Positions 9,181 to 17,247 of a stretch of DNA of 38,317 nucleotides are shown here, piece after piece. Each line of letters begins with the position of its first letter. The first letter of the stretch is position 1. The notes under the pieces were generated by a model. That model was given only the letters and a program-made list of their open reading frames with translations, did no database searches and was not told the DNA's origin. This stretch comes from Symbiobacterium thermophilum (GTDB lineage Bacteria; Bacillota; Sulfobacillia; UBA995), in assembly GCA_020725145.1 (NCBI GenBank), contig DYFO01000020.1, positions 1 to 38,317 on the forward strand, in the 5' to 3' direction. The translations under genes were made by a program, and so were the position numbers.

Positions 9181-11226
9181 GTGGCGGGAGAAGAAGTGAC
9201 CATGCCCCGCTCCAAGCGTACCGTTCGCACGGCTTGTCCCCTGAACTGCTGGGATACCTGCACGTGGCTGGTCGAAGCGGCCGGACGGCGAGTCCTGACG
9301 GTGAGGGGCGACCCCGACCATCCCATCACCCAGGGATTCGTCTGTCCCAAAGCTCAGTACCAGGTTGAGCGCCACCATTCTCCGCGGCGGCTGCGTACCC
9401 CCCTGCTGCGCAACGGCGAACGGTGGCAGACGATCGGCTGGGACGCGGCCATAGACGAACTGGCCGAACGTCTCGATCGGGCGAGGGGCAAAGAGGGGTC
9501 GCTTTCGATCCTGAGCTACTGGGATGCGGGCGCGATGGGGTTGCTCAAGCAGCTCGACCTCCGCTTCTGGAACCTCTTCGGCCCGATAAGCGTTCCCACC
9601 GGCAGCCTGTGCTGGTCGGCGGGTCTGGCCGCGCAGCAAGCCGACTTCGGCGGAAACCTCGCGCACGATCCTACCGACCATGCAGCGTCGAACTTCATCC
9701 TCATCTGGGGCAGGAACCCGATCGACACCAACGTCCACCTGTGGCCTTTCCTGAGACCGGCCAGGGAGCGAGGCGCACGCATGGTGGTGGTGGACCCGGT
9801 GGCTACCGCCACCGCGCGCCAGGCCGATCTGCACATCTCGCCCCGTCCCGGCAGCGATCTTGCGCTGGCGCTGGCGATGGGGTGCGTGATCGTTGACGAA
9901 GACCTCGTCGACGCCGAATACGTGGGGTCGCACGTAAGGGGCTTCGAGGACTACTGCCGTCTGTGCCGGCAGTTTCCGCCCGAGCAGGTTGAGGCCAAGA
10001 CGGGGGTTGGGGCGGGCGTCATCCGCGAACTGGCCCGCGAGTACGCGCGTTCCCGCCCGGCCACCATCTTGATGGGCTATGGACTGCAGCGGTACGCCTG
10101 GGGAGGCGCGGCCGTCCGCGCCATCGACGCCCTGGCCGCCATTACCGGCAACGTCGGGGTTGCAGGAGGCGGGGCCAATTACGCCAGCACCTTCATCTCT
10201 TCCAGCTTCGCCGACCTTACGGGGCAGGCCGAGCGCAAACCCCGCCATCGGCCGGTACCTCGACCCAAGCTTGCCCAACACCTCCAGGAGCTGGACGACC
10301 CGCCCATTACCACTGCGGTGGTGGCGCGGTCCAATCCGGTAGCCCAGTTGCCGAACACCGGCCGGACGCTGGAGGCCTTCCGGTCGCTCGACTTCCTGGC
10401 GGTGATCGACTTCACGCTCACCGATACGGCGGAATTGGCAGATCTGGTGTTGCCGGCCACCACGGTCTTTGAGGAGACCGACGTGTACTTTTGCTCCTGG
10501 CACAATTACCTGACCGGGGCGGAGCCGGCAGTGGATCCCGAACCGGGTTGCCGCTCCGATCTTGAGATCTACGCCGCTCTGGCGACGCGCCTGGGCCTGG
10601 GAGAGGCGTTTGGAAGCCACTGGACTCCCCGCGAGTGGATCGAGGAAGCCCTGCAGCCGCTGGCAGCCTGGGGGATCACGGCCGAACGGCTGCTCGGGCA
10701 GTCCCTGCGCCACCCCGGGGCTCCCCTGGTGGCCTGGCAGGACGGGCGGTTTCTCACCCCGAGCGGCAAGGTGGAGCTGCTTGGTCCGGGCTTCAGCCCT
10801 CCGCCTTCCCCCCAGGTGGACGAGCGGTACCCATTCCGCCTGGTGACACCCCAGCATCGCCGCACCATTCACTCGCAGTTCTACGAACGCGTTCAGGAGG
10901 CGCTGGGAGTGCCCGAGGAGGGGCCGCCGGCGGTGCTCATCAACGATCGGTTGGCCAGCAAGCTGGGTCTTTTCGCCGGGGAGCGCGTGTGTGCCGTATC
11001 GCCCTGGGGCAGGCTCGTGTGCCAGGTTCGCCCCGTGCCCGGGCTCAATCCCGATACTTTGGTCATTTACTCTGGGGGCCGTGTCGGCCGAACTTGCGCG
11101 AACGTCCTCACGCCCGACCGGTTGACCGACATCGGCCTGGGAGCCGCGTACTACGAGTGCCCGTGCCGCCTGGAGCGCGAGAGCGTGATGGCACGGGGAG
11201 GTGAACGCGAGCATGAGCCTGCTTAG
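9181..11226 (+). CDS. Molybdopterin-dependent oxidoreductase with N-terminal [4Fe-4S] site
   Basis: ACPLNCWDTCTWLVEA...GFVCPKAQY Cys motif; SYWDAGAMG; C-terminal molydopterin dinucleotide-binding domain (RLVTPQHRRTIHSQF). Confidence 0.93.
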   Translation: MAGEEVTMPRSKRTVRTACPLNCWDTCTWLVEAAGRRVLTVRGDPDHPITQGFVCPKAQYQVERHHSPRRLRTPLLRNGERWQTIGWDAAIDELAERLDRARGKEGSLSILSYWDAGAMGLLKQLDLRFWNLFGPISVPTGSLCWSAGLAAQQADFGGNLAHDPTDHAASNFILIWGRNPIDTNVHLWPFLRPARERGARMVVVDPVATATARQADLHISPRPGSDLALALAMGCVIVDEDLVDAEYVGSHVRGFEDYCRLCRQFPPEQVEAKTGVGAGVIRELAREYARSRPATILMGYGLQRYAWGGAAVRAIDALAAITGNVGVAGGGANYASTFISSSFADLTGQAERKPRHRPVPRPKLAQHLQELDDPPITTAVVARSNPVAQLPNTGRTLEAFRSLDFLAVIDFTLTDTAELADLVLPATTVFEETDVYFCSWHNYLTGAEPAVDPEPGCRSDLEIYAALATRLGLGEAFGSHWTPREWIEEALQPLAAWGITAERLLGQSLRHPGAPLVAWQDGRFLTPSGKVELLGPGFSPPPSPQVDERYPFRLVTPQHRRTIHSQFYERVQEALGVPEEGPPAVLINDRLASKLGLFAGERVCAVSPWGRLVCQVRPVPGLNPDTLVIYSGGRVGRTCANVLTPDRLTDIGLGAAYYECPCRLERESVMARGGEREHEPA

Positions 11227-12430
11227 CCACCTGGAGTGTTCCGCATGCGGCCGCATCTGGTCACCCACCGTGCCTCGCAACCTGTGCGATTGCGGCCGGC
11301 CGCTGCTGGCCCGTTACGATCTCGACACCGGCCGCAGGCGGTTTGCCGACGGTTTGAACGCGCAGGGGCGCGGGCTTTGGCGCTGGGCCCAACTTCTGCC
11401 CGTGGGCGAGCCCGGCCATCGCCTTGAGCTGGGGGAGGGTGGTACGCCCTCGCTTCCGCTACCACGCCTGGCCGGACGGCTTGGGCTCGGGGCTGTGTAC
11501 CTGAAGGACGAGGCGGGCAATCCTACCGGCACTTTCAAGGCACGAGGGGCGGCGGTTGCCGTCTCAAAGGCCCGCGAACTCGGCATCACCCGGGTGGCCA
11601 TTCCCTCAGCGGGCAACGCAGGGGCGGCGTGGGCGGCCTACTGCGCCAGGGCGGGGATCCGCCTCCTGGTGGTGCTGCCATGCGATACCCCCGCGGCCGC
11701 CCAGGAGGAGTGCCGCCTGTACGGCGCCGAGGTGGAGGTGGTCGAAGGCTCCCTCGCCGATGCCGGGAGGGTGGCAGCCGAGCGGGCCAGGGCCGAAGGA
11801 TGGTTCGAGGCGGCAACCCTCAAGGAGCCTTACCGGGTCGAGGGAAAGAAGACGGTGGGCCTGGAGCTCTGGGAGGAGTTCGGGGCGGGAATAGACGCCA
11901 TCGTCCATCCCTGTGGCGGTGGGGTGGGGCTGATCGGCATTCACAAAGCCTATCAAGAACTTGCCGCCCTGGGGATGGTGGCCGGGGGTGAGGTCCCGCG
12001 GCTCGTTGCCGTGCAGGCGGCCGGATGTGCGCCCGTCGTGCGGGCGATGCGGGAGGGGGCCGAACGCGCGGACCTTTGGCCCGAGCCCCGCACCCTCGCC
12101 GCCGGGCTGCGGGTTCCTCGGGTGCTGGGAGACACGCTGGTGCTCAAGGCCCTGCGGCAGACGGGCGGGACGGCGGTGGCGGTGGAGGATCGCGAGATGC
12201 TGGAGGCCACCGTCGAAGTGGCCAGGCACGAGGGTATCTGGGTGTGCCCGGAGGGGGCGGCGGCGGTAGCCGCCCTCACCCGGTTACGGGAAACCGGTTT
12301 TCTCGGGCCGGGTGACCGGGTGGTGGTGGTCAACACCGGCACCGGTCTCAAGCATCCCGAGCTGGCCGCCGCCGCGCGCGCAAGCGGGCCGTGGCAAAAG
12401 GACACTCGTGGACTCAGCCCAGCGGTTTGA
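11201..12430 (+). CDS. thrC: Threonine synthase
   Basis: N-terminal Zn-ribbon (LECSACGRIW...CDCGRPL), EGGTPSLPLPRL, KDEAGNPTGTFKARGAAVAVSKARELG (PLP lysine), HPCGGGVGLIG. Confidence 0.93.
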   Translation: MNASMSLLSHLECSACGRIWSPTVPRNLCDCGRPLLARYDLDTGRRRFADGLNAQGRGLWRWAQLLPVGEPGHRLELGEGGTPSLPLPRLAGRLGLGAVYLKDEAGNPTGTFKARGAAVAVSKARELGITRVAIPSAGNAGAAWAAYCARAGIRLLVVLPCDTPAAAQEECRLYGAEVEVVEGSLADAGRVAAERARAEGWFEAATLKEPYRVEGKKTVGLELWEEFGAGIDAIVHPCGGGVGLIGIHKAYQELAALGMVAGGEVPRLVAVQAAGCAPVVRAMREGAERADLWPEPRTLAAGLRVPRVLGDTLVLKALRQTGGTAVAVEDREMLEATVEVARHEGIWVCPEGAAAVAALTRLRETGFLGPGDRVVVVNTGTGLKHPELAAAARASGPWQKDTRGLSPAV

Positions 12431-12920
12431 CCCGCCGCAGCGCGTGCGCCAGCGGCAGGGCGATGGCCGCGCTGCCCACCGCCTGCACGATGCTGCCGGG
12501 GACCTCCGCCAGCGCCGCCCGGTAGTCCCAGAGCACGCTGCCGGCCACGAAGTAGCCGAACATCATCCACACTCCTCCGGCCAGGATAGCAAGCAGCGTG
12601 AGGGGAGTCAGGCGACCGGCCTGCTGAAACGCCCGGTGGCCGATAACCCCGACCAGCAGCCCTTCCAATCCCTTGATGGCCAGGGTCCAAGGGGCCCACA
12701 TGGTGGCCCCCAGCAAGATGTCGGCGAGGGCGGAGCCCACTCCCCCCGCAAGCAGCGCCAGGCGGGGGCCCAGCAGCAGGGCGACGAGGAAGATCACGCT
12801 ATCGCCCACGTTGACGTAGCCTTGGGTCGCCGGTACGGGCACGGTGATCGCCATGGTGGCCAGGGTTACCAGGGCAATGCAGAGGGCGGAGACGGTTAGC
12901 AGACGAAGCCGGCTGGACAC
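12414..12920 (-). CDS. ribU: ECF transporter S component, riboflavin-specific (RibU-like)
   Basis: Hydrophobic ECF-S protein; GTG start at 12920 with AAAGGAGG RBS; directly downstream of an FMN riboswitch and terminator. Confidence 0.8.
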   Translation of the reverse strand: MSSRLRLLTVSALCIALVTLATMAITVPVPATQGYVNVGDSVIFLVALLLGPRLALLAGGVGSALADILLGATMWAPWTLAIKGLEGLLVGVIGHRAFQQAGRLTPLTLLAILAGGVWMMFGYFVAGSVLWDYRAALAEVPGSIVQAVGSAAIALPLAHALRRVKPLG

Positions 12921-12978
12921 GGCACGGACCTCCTTTTGCCCTCGGAACAGGGATGGGAGAATCCGGCCGTGCCGATCC

Positions 12979-13004
12979 AAAACCCCCGGACAGGCGTCCG
13001 GGGG
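12979..13004 (-). terminator. Intrinsic terminator of the FMN riboswitch expression platform
   Basis: On the minus strand CCCCCGGAC-gcct-GTCCGGGGG-TTTT, 9-bp perfect stem plus U-tract just after the aptamer. Confidence 0.88.
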
Positions 13005-13021
13005 CAGGATGGCACAAAGCC

Positions 13022-13168
13022 ATGTCTCCTCCCATTCGGACTTTACCGTCGGCTCCGGATTCGCACCGGCTCAACCGCTGGGGCTGACGGGCTCGTCCCC
13101 TCTAAGGGGCATCACCGCCGGTCGGGAATTGGAGACGGGGCCGTCTCCTCACCCTGCCCCGAAGACAT
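13022..13168 (-). ncRNA. FMN riboswitch (RFN element)
   Basis: Minus strand ATGTCTTCGGGGCAGGGTGA...AATTCCCGACCGGCGGTGAT...GAGCCGGTGCGAATCCGGAGCCGACGGTAAAGTCCGAATGGGAGGAGACAT; P1 AUGUCUUC/GGAGACAU pairs. Confidence 0.96.
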
Positions 13169-13264
13169 CTCTGCCACCTAATATAAGCCCGGCCGCCCCG
13201 GACGTCAATGGGGCTGGCGGGCCGCGAAATCTTACGGCAGGATCCGGCGCAAGGGAGGATGCCA

Positions 13265-13966
13265 ATGTCGCGACGCGTGAGACTGGTATGCTTTGACCTT
13301 GGGAATACCCTGGTGCGCTACTTCGGCGCCGCGGAGTTCCCCGCTCTCCGGGATGACGCTGTGAAGCGGGTGGCGGCCCTTCTCCGACGACAGGGGTGGG
13401 AGGTCCCCGGGTCGTCCACGCTGGTACCGCGTGTGGCCGCGGAGGACTACGAGGCTTCCGATTTCGCGGTACGCCCGCTCGAACAACGTCTGACCCGGAT
13501 CTTCTTCGGCGAAGGTGTCCAGCCCGACCCCAGGTTGCTGGAGGAGATGTGCGGGGAGTTCGTGGCTCCGCTGCTGGAGCGCGGACGCCGCTTCCCCGAC
13601 GCCCTGCCCGTGTTGCAGGCCCTCCGAGGGCAGGGATTGGCCACCGCTGTCGTCTCCAACACACCGTGGGGAAGCCCTGCTCCCCCCTGGCGCTCGGATC
13701 TTTCGCGCCATGCCCTGTCCGAGTCGCTGGATTTCACGGTTTTCTGCCGTGACCTGGGGTGGCGCAAACCCTCTCCGCGCATCTTCCGGCATGTGCTGGC
13801 GCTGGCAGGGGTCGTTCCGGAAGAAGCGCTGTTCGTAGGCGACCATCCCGTATGGGATGTGGAGGGACCGCGGGCCTGCGGGATGCGAGCGGTACTGCTC
13901 GTTCGCGAAGGAAGCTCTCCCGGCGGCGCCATCAGCAGCCTGGAGGAATTGCCGGAGCTCGTCTGA
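13265..13966 (+). CDS. HAD family hydrolase
   Basis: VCFDLGNTLVRYFG, TAVVSNTPWG, WRKPSPRIFRHVLALAG, ALFVGDHPVWDVEGPRACGMRAVLL; ATG after GGGAGGA. Confidence 0.92.
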   Translation: MSRRVRLVCFDLGNTLVRYFGAAEFPALRDDAVKRVAALLRRQGWEVPGSSTLVPRVAAEDYEASDFAVRPLEQRLTRIFFGEGVQPDPRLLEEMCGEFVAPLLERGRRFPDALPVLQALRGQGLATAVVSNTPWGSPAPPWRSDLSRHALSESLDFTVFCRDLGWRKPSPRIFRHVLALAGVVPEEALFVGDHPVWDVEGPRACGMRAVLLVREGSSPGGAISSLEELPELV

Positions 13967-14246
13967 AACGCGTGCCAATCTGTCAATCTTATCGGCAGGT
14001 GTCAAGTGCCCGGGGTATCCCCGCTTGTGCTGTCAGATAATGTAGGTGAGCGCCGACGCTTCTTGCCCTGCCAGGAGAGGTCATGGGTGCTTACCTGCCC
14101 GTGTCGAGGGTGGACATGGCGGCCGGATCCGGCTCGCTGCTGCTCCAGTCCCCTGTCCGTGCCTGGCACGTGCAAGGTCAAGACCAAAGACCCGGGCCGG
14201 TATGCAGGAGCGGACAAGGGATACGACGAATCAGCAGCGACGACAA

Positions 14247-14345
14247 ACCGGGGGAGCTCGGAAGAGCCCGGGCTGAGAACGGAGCCGCGACGAAGGTTCC
14301 GGACCCCTAGGGACCTGACCTGGGTAATGCCAGCGTAGGGAGCAT
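14247..14345 (+). ncRNA. TPP riboswitch (THI element)
   Basis: CCGGGGGAGCTC...GAGCCCGGGCTGAGAACGG...GGACCTGACCTGGGTAATGCCAGCGTAGGGAG matches the TPP aptamer core (GGGGAGC, GGGCTGAGA, ACCTGATCTGGATAATGCCAGCGTAGGGA). Confidence 0.96.
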
Positions 14346-14362
14346 AGCGTCGCGATCGAGCG

Positions 14363-14392
14363 CGATGGCGTGCCCCTTGTGGCGCGCCATCG
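14363..14392 (+). terminator. Probable expression-platform hairpin of the TPP riboswitch
   Basis: CGATGGCGTGCC-ccttgt-GGCGCGCCATCG, 12-bp stem with one G-U pair, followed by a weak U-rich tract GTGTTGTTG. Confidence 0.65.
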
Positions 14393-14412
14393 GTGTTGTT
14401 GAAGGTTGAAAG

Positions 14413-15249
14413 TTGAAGGAGGGGGTGGGCTTGGTTCCCCGGGCCATGACGGTGGCCGGCTCCGACTCCGGAGGAGGGGCCGGTATACAGGCGGATCTGC
14501 GGACCTTCTTCGCGCTTGGAGTATACGGCACCAGCGCGGTGACCGCCATCACCGCCCAGGACACGCAGGGGGTGCGGGCGGCGCAAGCACTGCCGCCCGA
14601 TCTGGTAGTGGCACAGATGGAGGCGGTGCTCGACGACATCGGTACCGACGCGGTCAAGACGGGAATGCTGGCCAATGCCGACATCGTCACTGCGGTGGCC
14701 GAAATCCTGCGACGGCGGGGTATCGAGAACCTGGTGGTGGATCCGGTCATGTACTCCAAGTCCGGTTACCCGCTGCTTGACGAACAGGGCAGGCAGGCGG
14801 TGCTCCGGTGCCTCTTCCCGCTGGCCACCGTGGTCACACCCAACCTGGCCGAGGCCGCGGCGCTGACCGGTCTGACCATCCTCACCCCGGAGGACATGCG
14901 CGAGGCGGCACGCCGGTTGCTGGACAGAGGGCCGCGTGTCGTGGTGGTCAAGGGCGGGCATCTTCCCGGCCAGGCGATCGACATCTTCCACGACGGCCAG
15001 ACCTTCCGCGAGTTCAGGGCTGCCCGTATCCAGACCCGAGCCACCCACGGCACCGGGTGCACCTTTGCCGCGGCGATCTCTGCCGGGCTGGCCCGGGGTA
15101 GGTCCCCGATGCGGGCGGTGGAAGAAGCGAAGCGCTACGTCACCGCCTGCATTCGCCACGGGCTGCAACTCGGGAGTGGTCACGCCCCTACCGGTCACTG
15201 GGCCGGCCCTCCGCGGCCGCTTTGGGACTTGGAGGAGAACGTCCCATGA
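14413..15249 (+). CDS. thiD: Hydroxymethylpyrimidine/phosphomethylpyrimidine kinase
   Basis: [68 protein letters not shown]-terminus may be internal to this ORF. Confidence 0.96.
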   Translation: MKEGVGLVPRAMTVAGSDSGGGAGIQADLRTFFALGVYGTSAVTAITAQDTQGVRAAQALPPDLVVAQMEAVLDDIGTDAVKTGMLANADIVTAVAEILRRRGIENLVVDPVMYSKSGYPLLDEQGRQAVLRCLFPLATVVTPNLAEAAALTGLTILTPEDMREAARRLLDRGPRVVVVKGGHLPGQAIDIFHDGQTFREFRAARIQTRATHGTGCTFAAAISAGLARGRSPMRAVEEAKRYVTACIRHGLQLGSGHAPTGHWAGPPRPLWDLEENVP

Positions 15250-16070
15250 ACTCGCTGCTTGAAGAGGCGGGAGGGGCAATCGCCCGTCTCCGACAAGCCC
15301 GCCCGCTGGTGCACTGCCTGACCAACCCGGTGACGGCCGCACTGGTGGCCGGTGCGGTGCTGGCGCTGGGAGGCCTTCCGGTCATGGCGACCGCGCCGCG
15401 CGAGATCGTCGAACTACTGCCATCGGTGCGCGCCGTCGTCATCAACCTCGGGATCCTCGACCGGCGGCGGGCGCGTACGGCGGTGTGGCTCGCGGCGGCG
15501 GCGGGCGCCCGCGGCATTCCCGTGGTGCTTGACCCGGTAGGTGCGGCCACGTTGACCACCCGGCGGAAGCTGGCCCGGCGCCTGCTCCAAGCGCGACAGG
15601 TCGCCGTGCTGCGCGGCAACGCCGCGGAGATAGCCGCTTTGGCGGGAGCGGGGGAAGTTCCGGCCGTCGGCGTGGACACGCTGGGTGAGGTGCCGGGGCT
15701 GGAGGGGCACGCGGCCTCCCTGAGCTTGCGCTCGGGGGCTACGGTGGTCGCGACCGGGAGTCGCGATCTGGTTACCGACGGCAGCCGGGTGGCCCTGGTG
15801 GACAACGGTCACCCCATGCTGGCCAGGGTTAGCGGCCTGGGTTGCGCCTTGTCGGGGTTGACGGCCTGCCTGCGGGCGGTGGAAAACGACTGCTTCACCG
15901 CTGCGGTGGCGGGCGCGGTGGTGGCCGGACTGGCAGGCCAGCACGCTGCCGGCAACAGCCCGGGTCCCGGCACGGTGGTCCCTGCCTTCCTGGACGCGCT
16001 GTACCGGGTGGAACCGATCGACATCATGACGGGGGGGAAGGTGAGTTGCCGGACCTTTCGCTCTACGTGA
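15246..16070 (+). CDS. thiM: Hydroxyethylthiazole kinase
   Basis: RPLVHCLTNPVTAALVAGAVLALGGLPVMATAPREI; DPVGA; LRGNAAEIAALAG; ATG at 15246 overlaps the thiD stop. Confidence 0.95.
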   Translation: MNSLLEEAGGAIARLRQARPLVHCLTNPVTAALVAGAVLALGGLPVMATAPREIVELLPSVRAVVINLGILDRRRARTAVWLAAAAGARGIPVVLDPVGAATLTTRRKLARRLLQARQVAVLRGNAAEIAALAGAGEVPAVGVDTLGEVPGLEGHAASLSLRSGATVVATGSRDLVTDGSRVALVDNGHPMLARVSGLGCALSGLTACLRAVENDCFTAAVAGAVVAGLAGQHAAGNSPGPGTVVPAFLDALYRVEPIDIMTGGKVSCRTFRST

Positions 16071-16681
16071 TCGCCGATCCCGGCCTGACGTGCCACCGGG
16101 TGCCGGAGATCGTGCGGGCGGCGCTCGCGGGAGGAGCTACCGCCATCCAGCTCCGCTGCAAAACGGGGACCGACCGTGAGGCACTGTCCCTGGGAGAGCA
16201 ACTGCGCGCGATCACTCAAGCGGCGGGGGTTCCTCTCATCGTCAACGATCGGGTGGACCTGGCGCTGGCTCTGGCGGCGGACGGGGTGCACCTGGGGCCG
16301 GACGACCTGCCGGTCGCGATGGCGCGCAGACTGCTGGGCGCCACCGCCATCATCGGCTACTCGGCGGGCGAGCCGGGCGAGGCGGTGGCTGCCGAAGCCG
16401 AAGGGGCCGACTACCTGGGGGTTGGACCACTGTTCGCCACCACCACCAAGCCCGACGCCGGTCGGCCACTGGGACCGGAAGGGCTGGCAGGTGTGGTCCG
16501 TGCCGTACGTGTCCCGGTGGTGGCCATCGGCGGCCTCGGGGTGGACACCGCCGCCTCCGCCATCGCCGCCGGGGCGGTCGGCGTGGCGGTGGCATCGGCG
16601 GTGATGACGGCCGCTTCGCCCGAAGCGGTGTGCCGGGAACTGATGGCCCGTATCCGACGGGCACGCTCACAAGGAGGTTGA
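16046..16681 (+). CDS. thiE: Thiamine phosphate synthase
   Basis: LYVIADPGL, GATAIQLRCKT, PLIVNDRVDLALALAADGVHLGPDDLPV, GADYLGVGPLFATTTKPDA, VAIGGL; TTG start overlapping thiM. Confidence 0.94.
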   Translation: MPDLSLYVIADPGLTCHRVPEIVRAALAGGATAIQLRCKTGTDREALSLGEQLRAITQAAGVPLIVNDRVDLALALAADGVHLGPDDLPVAMARRLLGATAIIGYSAGEPGEAVAAEAEGADYLGVGPLFATTTKPDAGRPLGPEGLAGVVRAVRVPVVAIGGLGVDTAASAIAAGAVGVAVASAVMTAASPEAVCRELMARIRRARSQGG

Positions 16682-16683
16682 TC

Positions 16684-17178
16684 GTGGTGCGCGAGTCAAT
16701 CTGGCGTCTAGCCCTCATGTCGATGCTGGTGGCCATCGGGGTGACCACCGCCCACTTCGTCGCCTTTCCCGTGGGACCGGCCCGCATCTTTCCCGTACAG
16801 CACGCGTTAAACGTGATAACCGCGGTGACCCTGGGAACGTGGCCTGCGGTCACCGTCGCCCTCGTGGTGGGGATCCTGCGCAACATCCTGGGCACCGGAA
16901 CTCTGCTGGCCTTTCCCGGGGGCTTGGTGGGGGCATTCCTGGCCGGCTGGTGGTACCGGTGGGGTCGCGATCCGCTGTGGGCGGTGGCCGGCGAGGTGCT
17001 GGGCACCGGCCTGGGTGGCGCCCTTTTGGCCTACCCCGTGGCCCGGTTCCTCATGGGCCGGGAAGTGGCCTTGCTGTACTTCGTGGTTCCCTTCGCGTTG
17101 AGCAGCGTCAGTGGAGCGCTGACCGCTTACGTGGTGGTACGCCTGTTGAAAGGGCGACCGCGACCGCGACCGGGCTGA
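16684..17178 (+). CDS. thiW: ECF transporter S component ThiW
   Basis: VAIGVTTAHFVAFPVGPARIFPVQHALNVITAVTLGTWPAVTVALVVGILRNILGTGTLLAFPGG, typical ThiW; last gene of the TPP-riboswitch operon. Confidence 0.93.
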   Translation: MVRESIWRLALMSMLVAIGVTTAHFVAFPVGPARIFPVQHALNVITAVTLGTWPAVTVALVVGILRNILGTGTLLAFPGGLVGAFLAGWWYRWGRDPLWAVAGEVLGTGLGGALLAYPVARFLMGREVALLYFVVPFALSSVSGALTAYVVVRLLKGRPRPRPG

Positions 17179-17247
17179 GAGAGCATGATCACGCGGGCCG
17201 GCCGGTAGAAGAAGGGTTGGGCTCCTCGACGGGGAAACAGGAGCTCC

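Noticed and set aside
8893-11280. 795-aa minus-strand ORF
   Set aside because: Antisense shadow of the molybdopterin oxidoreductase; low-complexity R/G/P-rich translation typical of high-GC opposite frames.
14002-15342. 446-aa minus-strand ORF
   Set aside because: Runs antisense through thiD and the TPP riboswitch; no protein-like character.
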